Shown here one piece after another: positions 56,424 through 63,279 of a stretch of 64,000 bases of DNA (the first letter of the stretch is position 1; each line of letters begins with the position of its first letter). Position numbers and translations under genes: made by a program. Where the stretch lies: contig CADBZO010000017.1 of assembly GCA_902799185.1 (NCBI GenBank), forward strand, positions 1 to 64,000, given 5' to 3'. The stretch is from an uncultured Bacteroidales bacterium. GTDB taxonomy: Bacteria; Bacteroidota; Bacteroidia; Bacteroidales; Paludibacteraceae. The notes beneath the pieces were generated by a model. The model saw only the letters and a list, made by a program, of their open reading frames with translations, was not told where the DNA came from and searched no databases.

Positions 56424-58289
56424 TTCTATCGCTGCGCATTTGCGCGCCAGGTATTTAGCCTCGTCTGCATTCAGCAGCGGGGCTATTTCCTTATATACGC
56501 GTACATGGTAGGCGTTGAGCCAGTCTATCTCGTCCTCGGTCATCAGGCTCATCTCGATGAGGCTCGTGTCGTAGAAACAGAGGGTCAGCGTCTCGAAGGT
56601 CAGCCATTCGTCTTCGGTCGTCGTGGCTTTGGTCTGCTTGGCGGGGATGACGGTGATCAGGTTCTCCGTCCGGATGCCCCATTTGCCGGTGCGGTAGATA
56701 CCCGGTTCGTCGGAGATGATATGTCCCGCCTCCAGCGCGGTGGGGTTATTGTCCGTGCGGACGTTCTGCGGGCCTTCGTGGCAGCCGAGGAAATGGCCTA
56801 CGCCGTGACCTGTGCCGTGACCGAAGGTGATACCCGCCTGCCACATGTATTGCTTGGCGAGTGCGTCCAGCTGGTTGCCTCGTGTACCGCGCGGGAAACG
56901 CGCCGTCTGTAACGCTATATGGCCTTTCAGCACGTAGGTGTAGTCCTCTTTCGCCTGCTGCGGGATCCTTCCGCCGAGCCATATGGTGCGCGTGATATCC
57001 GTCGTGCCGTCCAGATACTGGCCGCCGCTGTCCAGCAGCAGCATGCCCTCCGGCTTCACCTCCGCGCATTTCTCTTTCGTGGCGGCGTAATGGACGATGG
57101 CGCCGTTGCCCTGATAGCCGGCTATCGTGCCGAACGACTCCTCAACAAATCCCTCACCCATCGCACGGAAAGCATGCAGCTTCTCCATCAGGTCCCACTC
57201 TGTGAGAGTTGAAAGTTGAAAGTTGAAAGTTGAAAGAGTTTCCTCCAACCACTTGAAGAACCGCGTCAGCGCAGCGCCGTCCTGACGCATCGCCCGCCGC
57301 TCGCCTTCTATCTCCACGGCGTTCTTCTTCGCCTTGTCCACCAGGATGGGCGACTGTATATTGACCGCCCGCACATCTTTCGACTTTTGACTTTCGACTT
57401 TCGACGCTCCTATTGCTTCGTACAACGCTTCGTTCACCCTCGCGCCGTCGTAGAAGACCGTACCTCTCAGACCGTGGATATAATCGAATACCGCCTCGTA
57501 CGGCTGTACGTCTATATGGTTGAAATCCAGATAGTTCTGCGCCGGAGTATCTATCTTCTCGGGGTTCACGAACAGCGTGCATTTATCCGCCTCCAGTACC
57601 GCATAACTGATGACGACCGGGTTGTACTCCACGTCGTTTCCGCGGATGTTCAGCAGCCATGCTATCTCGTCCAGCGCGCTGATGATCAATGCGTATTCTT
57701 TCGACTTTTGACTTTTGACTTTTGCCTCCAGGCACTCCCGCATCCGCGCTATCTTGCTCTCCACCGTCTCGCCGGCGTAGTCGGCGGGGTAGGGGTATAG
57801 CTTGTCGCCCGGGATGGCGGGGCGGTCTTCCGTCCAGAGCGGCTGTATTAAATTGAAAGATGAAAGCTGAAAATTGAAAGATTCTAATTTCTCTTTCAAT
57901 TCTTGGAAGTCATTTACGGAGAACATCTCGGGGTTGACACCTACAACGAACCTTTCACCTTTCACCTTTAACCTTTCACCTTCCTTTGTCAGCCATTGTG
58001 CGACAGACGGGCAATCGATATCGCTCTCGCGCATCAGCTCTATCGTGCTGTCTTGGAGCTCGATACCGGCCTGCAGATAGTAGCGGCTGTCGGTCCAGAG
58101 AAGCGCTCTGTCCATCGTCACGACAACCGTTCCGCTCTCGCCGTTGAAACCGCTCAGCCACTGCATCTCGCACCAGTGGCTCGCCATATACTCACTCGCG
58201 TGCGGGTCGTTGCCCGGCACTACGTACGCACTCAATCCGTTTTCGCGCATCAACGCGCGCAAACCCGCCAGTTTACCGATTGTATTCAT
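56418..58289 (-). CDS. Xaa-Pro aminopeptidase (M24B) carrying five repeat inserts
   Basis: A 623-residue manganese-type peptidase releasing N-terminal residues before proline. Start ATG 58289 (MNTIGKLAGLRALMRENGLS). Creatinase-type N-terminal domains are followed by the pita-bread domain with metal ligands LLLDSGGQYLDGTTDITRTI (two Asp), GHGTGHGVGHFLGCHEGP (His), ISDEPGIYRTGKWGIRTEN (Glu, Glu). Five simple-repeat-derived segments are in frame: KEGERLKVKGERF (57952-57983), ESFNFQLSSFN (57851-57882), KVKSQKSKE (57697-57725), SKVESQKSKD (57377-57405) and ETLSTFNFQLSTL (57202-57240). All ligands are intact, so the enzyme is probably active despite the inserts. Confidence 0.94.
   Translation of the reverse strand: MNTIGKLAGLRALMRENGLSAYVVPGNDPHASEYMASHWCEMQWLSGFNGESGTVVVTMDRALLWTDSRYYLQAGIELQDSTIELMRESDIDCPSVAQWLTKEGERLKVKGERFVVGVNPEMFSVNDFQELKEKLESFNFQLSSFNLIQPLWTEDRPAIPGDKLYPYPADYAGETVESKIARMRECLEAKVKSQKSKEYALIISALDEIAWLLNIRGNDVEYNPVVISYAVLEADKCTLFVNPEKIDTPAQNYLDFNHIDVQPYEAVFDYIHGLRGTVFYDGARVNEALYEAIGASKVESQKSKDVRAVNIQSPILVDKAKKNAVEIEGERRAMRQDGAALTRFFKWLEETLSTFNFQLSTLTEWDLMEKLHAFRAMGEGFVEESFGTIAGYQGNGAIVHYAATKEKCAEVKPEGMLLLDSGGQYLDGTTDITRTIWLGGRIPQQAKEDYTYVLKGHIALQTARFPRGTRGNQLDALAKQYMWQAGITFGHGTGHGVGHFLGCHEGPQNVRTDNNPTALEAGHIISDEPGIYRTGKWGIRTENLITVIPAKQTKATTTEDEWLTFETLTLCFYDTSLIEMSLMTEDEIDWLNAYHVRVYKEIAPLLNADEAKYLARKCAAIEL
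57202..57240 (-). repeat. TTGAAAG repeat inside the aminopeptidase gene
   Basis: Four to five copies of GTTGAAA (plus strand), read on the minus strand as LSTFNFQLSTL. The same repeat is intergenic at 7614-7645 and 40821-40845. Confidence 0.85.
57377..57405 (-). repeat. AAGTCGAAAGTCAAA repeat inside the aminopeptidase gene (1)
   Basis: Tandem AAGTC(A/G)AA units on the minus strand encode SKVESQKSKD; a sister copy is at 57697-57725. Confidence 0.85.
57697..57725 (-). repeat. AAGTCAAA repeat inside the aminopeptidase gene (2)
   Basis: Tandem AAAAGTC units on the minus strand encode AKVKSQKSKE. Confidence 0.85.
57851..57882 (-). repeat. AATTGAAAGATGAAA repeat inside the aminopeptidase gene
   Basis: Minus-strand reading SFNFQLSSFN, resembling the copy at 57202-57240. 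Confidence 0.8.
57952..57983 (-). repeat. GGTGAAA repeat inside the aminopeptidase gene
   Basis: Four GGT(G/T)AAA-type units, minus-strand reading GERLKVKGERF. Related repeats are at 30319-30350 (EamA gene) and 41494-41519 (queF/queC border). Confidence 0.85.
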
Positions 58290-58306
58290 CTTCTGTAAAT
58301 TTTCTG

Positions 58307-58338
58307 CAAAGGTACTACAAAAATTGCACATATGCAAG
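58307..58338 (-). promoter_or_regulatory. Promoter of the aminopeptidase gene
   Basis: Minus-strand CTTG (58338-58335), spacer starting CATATGTGCAATTTTTGTAG (20), TACCTTTG (58314-58307). Confidence 0.9.
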
Positions 58339-58375
58339 CCTAAATGAAGAAATTTCTCATTTTTTTGCCAAAATA

Positions 58376-58407
58376 TTTGCGTATGTCAAAAAAAAGCAGT
58401 ACCTTTG
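58376..58407 (+). promoter_or_regulatory. Promoter of rpmB-rpmG-DUF4295
   Basis: TTTG (58376-58379), spacer CGTATGTCAAAAAAAAGCAG (20), TACCTTTG (58400-58407). Confidence 0.93.
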
Positions 58408-58472
58408 CGCGATTTTTCGTGTAAATGTGCGAGGAATACCCGAATTGGAAATAATATAAAATATATAATACA

Positions 58473-58706
58473 ATGTCAAAGATTTGTCAAATTACAGGCA
58501 AGAAAGCCATGGGCGGATGCAACGTTTCGCACTCGAAGCGTCACACCAAGCGAAGCTTCGATGTGAACCTTTTCCGCCGCAAGTTCTACTGGGTAGAACA
58601 GGATGTGTGGATCGAGCTGAACGTGAGTGCAGCCGGTCTGAGAACAATTAACAAGATTGGCCTCGACAACGCCCTCAAACAGGCGGCCGAGAAGGGCTAT
58701 CTCTAA
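58473..58706 (+). CDS. rpmB: 50S ribosomal protein L28
   Basis: A 77-residue ribosomal protein: [39 protein letters not shown], ending [20 protein letters not shown]. Two Cys (5 and 16) are present. First gene of a three-gene ribosomal operon with its own promoter. Confidence 0.97.
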   Translation: MSKICQITGKKAMGGCNVSHSKRHTKRSFDVNLFRRKFYWVEQDVWIELNVSAAGLRTINKIGLDNALKQAAEKGYL

Positions 58707-58723
58707 ACGAAAGGAGCTGAACA

Positions 58724-58912
58724 ATGGCAAAGAAAGCAAAAGAAGCACGCGTACAGGTTATCCTCGAGTGCACAGAACAGAAAGCCAGCGGCGTTCCCGG
58801 AATGTCCCGTTACATTACCACCAAGAACCGTAAGAACACTCCGGACCGTTTGGAACTCATGAAGTACAATCCCTATCTGAAGAAATACACGCTTCACAAG
58901 GAGATTAAGTAA
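58724..58912 (+). CDS. rpmG: 50S ribosomal protein L33
   Basis: A 62-residue ribosomal protein: [53 protein letters not shown]. Only one Cys is present, so it is the zinc-free form. Seventeen bases after rpmB. Confidence 0.97.
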   Translation: MAKKAKEARVQVILECTEQKASGVPGMSRYITTKNRKNTPDRLELMKYNPYLKKYTLHKEIK

Positions 58913-58940
58913 TTAACCCTAATTAGAAAGGCTTAGAACT

Positions 58941-59093
58941 ATGGCAAAGAAAGCGGTCGCTACCCTTCAAACCGGTAACTCCGGACGTGCGCACTCTAAG
59001 TGCATCAAGATGGTTAAGTCGCCTAAAACGGGTGCTTACATCTTCCAGGAGGAAATTGTAGTCAACGAGAAAGTAAACGAGTTCTTCAAATAA
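58941..59093 (+). CDS. DUF4295 small ribosome-associated-type protein
   Basis: A 50-residue basic protein: MAKKAVATLQTGNSGRAHSK, CIKMVKSPKTGAYIFQEEIV, VNEKVNEFFK. It is the Bacteroidota-specific DUF4295 family, always found after rpmG in this phylum and therefore probably linked to the ribosome. Preceded by AGAAAGG and followed by a strong terminator. Confidence 0.9.
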   Translation: MAKKAVATLQTGNSGRAHSKCIKMVKSPKTGAYIFQEEIVVNEKVNEFFK

Positions 59094-59111
59094 GCAACTC
59101 ACACCTTTTAC

Positions 59112-59150
59112 AAAAAAATGCACAAACCCTTGCGGATGTGCATTTTTTTT
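59112..59150 (+). terminator. Terminator of the rpmB operon
   Basis: AAAAAAATGCACA, 12-base loop, TGTGCATTTTTTTT: 13-bp stem with a T run. Confidence 0.92.
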
Positions 59151-59480
59151 GTACCTTTCTGCCCCCTTCTTTCTCCCGTCCTTAGCCCGTCTTTTTTTTG
59201 AATAATTGTTGATAATTTTTGACCAATAAAAAAATTGTCTTTAATTGTTGATAATTGTTGACAGCGAAAGAATAATTTTTGAATCATTTTTGGCAATTTT
59301 GGACTGAAAGAATAAAAAACTGATTTTTAGGTTTATGTCCCTTTCTCACCCATTTTTACGCGAGCCCTTCCTTCGTTCATTGCGTCCGGATTTTATCCGG
59401 ACACGGCTCCGCCGTCATTAATTCGTAATTCGTAATTCGTAATTTTTAATTTTAATTCCGGTGCATCAGTATTAAGAATA

Positions 59481-59546
59481 TATAATTGCCACCGTGGATG
59501 CATATAATTGCCACCGTGGATGCATATAATTGCCACCGTGGATGCA
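59481..59546 (+). repeat. Three tandem 22-bp repeats (iteron-like)
   Basis: A 22-base unit beginning TATAATTGCCACCGTGG and ending ATGCA is repeated exactly three times. Each unit has the small palindrome CCAC-C-GTGG. Confidence 0.95.
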
Positions 59547-59553
59547 TACTGAG

Positions 59554-59586
59554 CTAGACCATACCTAGACCATACCTAGACCATAT
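59554..59586 (+). repeat. Three tandem 11-bp repeats
   Basis: CTAGACCATAC, CTAGACCATAC, CTAGACCATAT, seven bases after the 22-bp repeats. Confidence 0.93.
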
Positions 59587-59664
59587 AAACTACGTCACAG
59601 ATACATCACTCCCTTGTCCTTTACCCCTGCAACCCCCACCTTTCCGTTTTACACTTTTCCGCTG

Positions 59665-59696
59665 CAAAGGTACAACAAAAAATCGACATATGCAAA
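59665..59696 (-). promoter_or_regulatory. Orphan promoter reading into the tandem repeats
   Basis: Minus-strand TTTG (59696-59693), 20-base spacer starting CATATGTCGATTTTTT, TACCTTTG (59672-59665). It fits the local consensus fully, but downstream on the minus strand are only short interrupted frames and the tandem repeats 59586-59481. Confidence 0.8.
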
Positions 59697-59825
59697 TTTT
59701 GTTCCCATTTCCTGTAATACATCCGCCCTGTATTCTCTGTGTTCCTCCCTTCCCTCGCTTCCGATGAGCGTCCATTGTCCCGCATATTATGCGGGCATGA
59801 GTGCTCTATATAATCATCAAAAAAC

Positions 59826-59847
59826 GTAGTGAGAACACTACTTTTTT
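59826..59847. terminator. Small bidirectional terminator
   Basis: GTAGTG, AGAA, CACTAC with A-run before and TTTTTT after. Confidence 0.65.
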
Positions 59848-59932
59848 GCAAAAAAATCCCTTTCTCCTTGCAGAAAAATGATTTTTCTTCATATGCACTT
59901 GCATATGTCGATTTTTTGGTGCATCAAACGAA

Positions 59933-59953
59933 CCGGTCACAACTTGTGACCAG
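59933..59953. promoter_or_regulatory. Operator-like palindrome before the ORF6N gene
   Basis: GGTCACAA-C-TTGTGACC (59935-59951) is a perfect 8-bp palindrome, extended by two more matching bases per side after a mismatch. It lies 17 bases before the start codon. A degenerate promoter (CTTG at 59888-59891, CATATGTCGATTTTTTGGTG, then CATCAAAC) is upstream. Confidence 0.65.
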
Positions 59954-59967
59954 TTATAAACAAAGAC

Positions 59968-60999
59968 ATGGCTAAAAAGAACGACATAGTAAAAGCAGAG
60001 GCAGCCGCCATCCAATCGGTGGAGCAAATAGAAAGTCTCATCCTTTCCATCCGTGGCAAGCAAGTGATCCTTGACCGCGACTTGGCACGCTTGTACGGAG
60101 TGGAGACAAAACGACTGAACGAACAGGTAAGGCGTAATATTGAACGCTTTCCTGAGGACTTTATGTTTCAACTTACAAAAGAAGAGTTTGAAAATTGGAA
60201 GTCGCAATTTGCGATATCCAATTACGATGAATACATGTCCTCGCAAATTGCAACCTCAAGTGATGACTTTTTAAGGTCGCAAAATGCGACCTCAAGTGGA
60301 GAAGAAATCTTGAAATCACAAATTGTGATATCCAATTCTATAAAGATGGGTGCTCGCAAGTTGCCTTACGCCTTCACAGAAAACGGAATAGCCATGCTTA
60401 GTAGCGTTCTCCGTTCGCCGATGGCGATTGCCACTAATATCCATATTATGCGCGCGTTCAATGCGATGCGCCATTTTATCGGTTCGCAGGCGCAGGTGTT
60501 CCAACGCTTGGAAGTTGTAGAACGCAATCAGTTAGCACTCACTACTCAAGTTGCTGAGAATAACAAAAAACTCGAAGAGGTCTTCCGTCGCTTGGATGAC
60601 AATTCGGAGAAGCCGGAAAAGGGTATCTTCTATGACGGTCAGATTTTCGACGCTTATACTTTTGTTGCCGAGCGTATCCGCGAAGCCAAGAAACGCATTG
60701 TGCTTATCGACAACTATGTGGACGATAGTGTGCTGACCATGTTGGATAAGCACAACAAAGGTGTGGATGCGGTTGTTTATACCAAGAATATCTCGCGTCA
60801 GTTATCGCTTGATTTTGAGAAACACAATGCGCAGTACTCGCCCATTGAGGTTAAGCAGTTTGACCGCGCACATGATCGGTTCTTGTGCATTGACGATACC
60901 GTTTATCTCATCGGCGCAAGTCTCAAAGACCTCGGTAAGAAATGGTTCGGCTTCGTCAAACTGGAGCAACCAACCGATGAATTACTGAGTAAGATGTAA
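59968..60999 (+). CDS. ORF6N (KilA-N-type) DNA-binding protein with phospholipase-D-like C-terminus
   Basis: A 343-residue protein. Residues about 20-75 form the ORF6N domain (GKQVILDRDLARLYGVETKR, LNEQVRRNIERFPEDFMFQL), a phage/antirepressor DNA-binding fold. Then an S-Q-(I/F/N)-A/V-x-S module occurs four times (KSQFAISN, SSQIATSS, RSQNATSS, KSQIVISN) where relatives have one, followed by ARKLPYAFTENGIAMLSSVL. The C-terminal half has IFDAYTFVAERIREAKKRIV, IDNYVDDSVLTML and HDRFLCIDDTVYLIGASLKD, i.e. one H-x-R/K-x4-D phospholipase-D-like motif. Its role (regulator or defence nuclease) is not known. It lies 5' of the DpnII-type system. Confidence 0.85.
   Translation: MAKKNDIVKAEAAAIQSVEQIESLILSIRGKQVILDRDLARLYGVETKRLNEQVRRNIERFPEDFMFQLTKEEFENWKSQFAISNYDEYMSSQIATSSDDFLRSQNATSSGEEILKSQIVISNSIKMGARKLPYAFTENGIAMLSSVLRSPMAIATNIHIMRAFNAMRHFIGSQAQVFQRLEVVERNQLALTTQVAENNKKLEEVFRRLDDNSEKPEKGIFYDGQIFDAYTFVAERIREAKKRIVLIDNYVDDSVLTMLDKHNKGVDAVVYTKNISRQLSLDFEKHNAQYSPIEVKQFDRAHDRFLCIDDTVYLIGASLKDLGKKWFGFVKLEQPTDELLSKM
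60202..60329 (+). repeat. Four palindromic modules inside the ORF6N gene
   Basis: TCGCAATTTGCGA (60202-60214), TCGCAAATTGCAA (60241-60253), GTCGCAAAATGCGAC (60276-60290) and ATCACAAATTGTGAT (60315-60329). They code for the four S-Q-x-A/V modules and resemble the operator (59933-59953) and the 3' palindrome (61011-61023). Confidence 0.85.
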
Positions 61000-61010
61000 G
61001 ATCTTTGATA

Positions 61011-61023
61011 TCACAATTTGTGA
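61011..61023. repeat. Palindrome after the ORF6N gene
   Basis: TCACAA-T-TTGTGA; with its flanks (GATATCACAATTTGTGACC) it is the reverse complement of the in-gene module at 60315-60332, apart from the outermost bases. Confidence 0.75.
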
Positions 61024-61083
61024 CCATAAAAAATAGCTGAGCTCAGCAGCGTAAAAAAGCGGTGAAAGAGAAGAATTTAACAA

Positions 61084-61248
61084 ATGAAATATACTATAGT
61101 CATAGAGGAGATATTGCGAAAAGAGGTCGTTGTTGAGGCAGAAAATTCGGAGGAAGCGAAAGAGATAGCCGAAGCGCTTTATCGCAAAGGGGAGATTGTC
61201 TTGGACGCAGGGGATTTTATTGGAGAACCGACCATAACATGTAAGTGA
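61084..61248 (+). CDS. DpnD/PcfM-like small protein
   Basis: A 54-residue acidic protein: MKYTIVIEEILRKEVVVEAE, NSEEAKEIAEALYRKGEIVL, DAGDFIGEPTITCK. The pattern (K-Y-x-I-x-I-E-E, V-E-A, E-E-A, Y-x-x-G-E-I-V-L) is that of the short DpnD/PcfM-type family; a DpnD protein accompanies the DpnII system in streptococci, and here too it lies next to DpnII genes. Its role is unknown. It is too short to be noticed by length alone; the coding pattern and context support it. Confidence 0.7.
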   Translation: MKYTIVIEEILRKEVVVEAENSEEAKEIAEALYRKGEIVLDAGDFIGEPTITCK

Positions 61249-61390
61249 AAATCAAAAAAACATAATTGACATAAAAACATCCGCAGCGGCGGAGTTAACA
61301 TACTTTATTAATTAGCGTTTGCTATTTGTCTATTCGCACTGAAACGAAGGAAATTTCAAGAATAAGCAAATTAGAAAGAACAAAAGCAAA

Positions 61391-61491
61391 CCCGCAAATC
61401 ATGCGGGCGACTTGTCTTTCTATTGGTGCTATTCCTACGACCACAGTGCGAGCAAGTTTGCCCGCATTTTGTATTTATACAGGTCGTATAG
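61391..61491 (+). ncRNA. Candidate leader RNA with alternative hairpins and pseudoknot
   Basis: Hairpin A: CCCGC (61391-61395) with GCGGG (61403-61407). Hairpin B, which excludes A: ATGCGGGCGACTTG (61401-61414) with CAAGTTTGCCCGCAT (61453-61467). The loop of B carries TACGACC (61436-61442), complementary to GGTCGTA (61482-61488) downstream, which would form a pseudoknot. It lies in the 282-base gap before the methyltransferase gene. A TCCGC-AGCG-GCGGA hairpin (61280-61293) is upstream. It could be an attenuator or an independent small RNA. Confidence 0.5.
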
Positions 61492-61500
61492 CAGAATAGA

Positions 61501-61532
61501 ATTAGATAGCAGACAGCAAAATGCTATCTAAT
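61501..61532. promoter_or_regulatory. Inverted repeat overlapping the methyltransferase start
   Basis: ATTAGATAGCA (61501-61511) and TGCTATCTAAT (61522-61532) are perfect 11-bp arms around ten bases; the second arm includes the first two bases of the start codon. It is well placed for repression or translational control of the restriction-modification operon. Confidence 0.75.
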
Positions 61533-62442
61533 GAAAATCACCGAATCGGTCGCCAAACCTTTTATCAAGTGGGTTGGCGGTAAGACACAGCTCCTTGAGC
61601 AATTAGAAGCTTTGCTTCCGGCTGATTTTGATGAATGGAAAAATGTGATGTACATAGAACCCTTTGTGGGTGGCGGAGCTATGCTCTTTTATATGTTACG
61701 TGCACATTCCAATATCCAAACAGCCGTTATTAACGACATCAATCCGGATTTGACTACGTGCTACAAGGTAGTGCGCAATCATCCGTCGGAATTGGTGGAG
61801 TCTCTGCAACAGATCCAAGAGGAGTATTATGCACTCACGTCCGAAGATGAGCGCAAGGATTTCTATATGCAGCGACGGGACGAGTTTAACACCAAATCAT
61901 TAGACCCGCTCCGTAACACCACACTATTCTTTTTCCTAAACCGTACTTGCTTTAACGGCCTTTATCGCGTCAATAAAGCGGGTCTTTTCAACGTGCCTTT
62001 CGGTCGCTATGATCATCCGCAGATATGTGATGCCAAGACGATTTATGCGGATAGTGCGTTATTGCAAAAGGTAGAGATATTTACTGGGGATTACCAGCAA
62101 ATCTTTCCTTTTGCTCAAGGAAAGACACTCTTTTATTTCGATCCACCTTACCGTCCTTTGAACAATACCAGCAGTTTCAACGATTATGCGAAAGAGCCAT
62201 TTAATGATCTTGCGCAAGTTCGTTTGAAAGAGTTCTGCGACACAGTTGACGCGTCCGGCTATCATTTCATGCTGAGCAATTCCGATTGTCAAGACGGTTT
62301 CTTTGATGACCTCTATTCTCCATACATCATTGAGCGTGTTTTGGCATCGCGTAGTATAAATGCGAACCCCAGCAAACGCGGCAAACTGACCGAGATTCTG
62401 GTTCACAATTACAAAGAAGTTAAACAAAACCAATTATTCTAA
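61531..62442 (+). CDS. dpnM: DpnM/Dam-type adenine-N6 methyltransferase (GATC)
   Basis: A 303-residue D12-class methyltransferase. Motif I-type SAM site KPFIKWVGGKTQLL, IEPFVGGGAML, the catalytic D-P-P-Y in LFYFDPPYRPLNNTSSF, and FLNRTCFNGLYRVNKAGLFN with VPFG, shared with Dam and DpnM. It should methylate adenine in GATC on double-stranded DNA and protect against the nuclease encoded four bases downstream. GC content is lower than in the core genes, in line with horizontal transfer. Confidence 0.93.
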   Translation: MKITESVAKPFIKWVGGKTQLLEQLEALLPADFDEWKNVMYIEPFVGGGAMLFYMLRAHSNIQTAVINDINPDLTTCYKVVRNHPSELVESLQQIQEEYYALTSEDERKDFYMQRRDEFNTKSLDPLRNTTLFFFLNRTCFNGLYRVNKAGLFNVPFGRYDHPQICDAKTIYADSALLQKVEIFTGDYQQIFPFAQGKTLFYFDPPYRPLNNTSSFNDYAKEPFNDLAQVRLKEFCDTVDASGYHFMLSNSDCQDGFFDDLYSPYIIERVLASRSINANPSKRGKLTEILVHNYKEVKQNQLF

Positions 62443-62445
62443 ACT

Positions 62446-63279
62446 ATGGCAGCACATACTACAGCACAATTCAATTTGTTCATGTCGCAACTACGCGAGA
62501 CGAACGCAACGCTTGATTTCTACTGCGACTTTCCGAAAATAGCTCGCAATGTAGCAGATATCGAAATTAGTCTTAACACACTCAATTATCTCATCGGAAA
62601 AGAAAATCTCCGTGAAGCAGTTGAAGCACTTTGGAATCGGGACAAACGCGTATTCGAGGTAATGGACATCCTCATAGCGACGCGCAAGAAAGACGATAAG
62701 AAATACATTGACTACGATGGCTCTATGCACTCTATTCACTCGCTATTTCACTCGGTAGATGGAGTAATGAAATTTATAGAGGGAACTGGGCTTGATACGG
62801 TTTTCAAAAACAAAGAGGTAAAAGATTTAGTGGATTACGTCTTTGGTGTGGAAACGGGTCTTGATACGAACGCGCGTAAGAACCGAAGCGGAGAGATTAC
62901 AGAGACGCTTGTGGCTCGTATCTTTAAAAATGCGGGTGTTAATTACCGCGAACAAGTGTCGTCCAAAGAGTTCCCTGTTATTTCGACTGTGCTTGGAGCA
63001 GACCAGAAAGTTTTTGATTTTGCGGTTTCTGCTAATGGAAAAACCTATCTCATTGAGGTGAATTTCTACTCCGGAGGTGGTTCTAAACTCAATGAAGTTG
63101 CTCGCTCCTATACGGATGTCGCTCCGAAAGTTAACGGAGTACCTGGCTTTGAGTTTGTGTGGATTACCGATGGAATAGGTTGGAACTCTGCCCGCAATAA
63201 ATTGGAAGAAGCGTTTGCTGCTATACCCAGTATCTACAATTTAACGACCATTAGCGAGTTTATCGAACGTGTCAAATAA
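62446..63279 (+). CDS. Type II restriction endonuclease, DpnII family
   Basis: A 277-residue protein matching the DpnII/MboI nuclease family: N-terminal FNLFMSQLRETNATLDFYCD, central LVDYVFGVETGLDTNARKNR with SGEITETLVARIF, and the PD-(D/E)XK-type core VFDFAVSANGKTYLIEVNFY (Asp, then E-V-N). It is expected to cut unmethylated GATC. It sits between the two methyltransferase genes; in the streptococcal system the order is dpnM-dpnA-dpnB, so the order here differs. Its end overlaps the next gene by 11 bases. Confidence 0.92.
   Translation: MAAHTTAQFNLFMSQLRETNATLDFYCDFPKIARNVADIEISLNTLNYLIGKENLREAVEALWNRDKRVFEVMDILIATRKKDDKKYIDYDGSMHSIHSLFHSVDGVMKFIEGTGLDTVFKNKEVKDLVDYVFGVETGLDTNARKNRSGEITETLVARIFKNAGVNYREQVSSKEFPVISTVLGADQKVFDFAVSANGKTYLIEVNFYSGGGSKLNEVARSYTDVAPKVNGVPGFEFVWITDGIGWNSARNKLEEAFAAIPSIYNLTTISEFIERVK

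Larger units (their letters stand above)
59151..59967. other. 817-base repeat-rich region without genes
   Basis: No convincing gene. It contains AATTGTTGATAATT repeats (59200-59265), TCCGGATTTTATCCGGA-like hairpin bases (59388-59402), ATTCGTA repeats (59420-59443), three 22-bp and three 11-bp tandem repeats (59481-59586), a minus-strand promoter with no gene in front of it (59665-59696), a small bidirectional terminator (59826-59847) and an operator-like palindrome (59933-59953). It marks the border between core genes and the accessory island. Confidence 0.6.

Noticed and set aside
59481..59586. CRISPR-like array
   Set aside because: The 22-bp and 11-bp units are directly adjacent with no spacers, and no cas gene is present.
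59590..59851. Small minus-strand ORFs (61 and 76 codons)
   Set aside because: They overlap each other, span the orphan promoter and contain no recognisable protein pattern.
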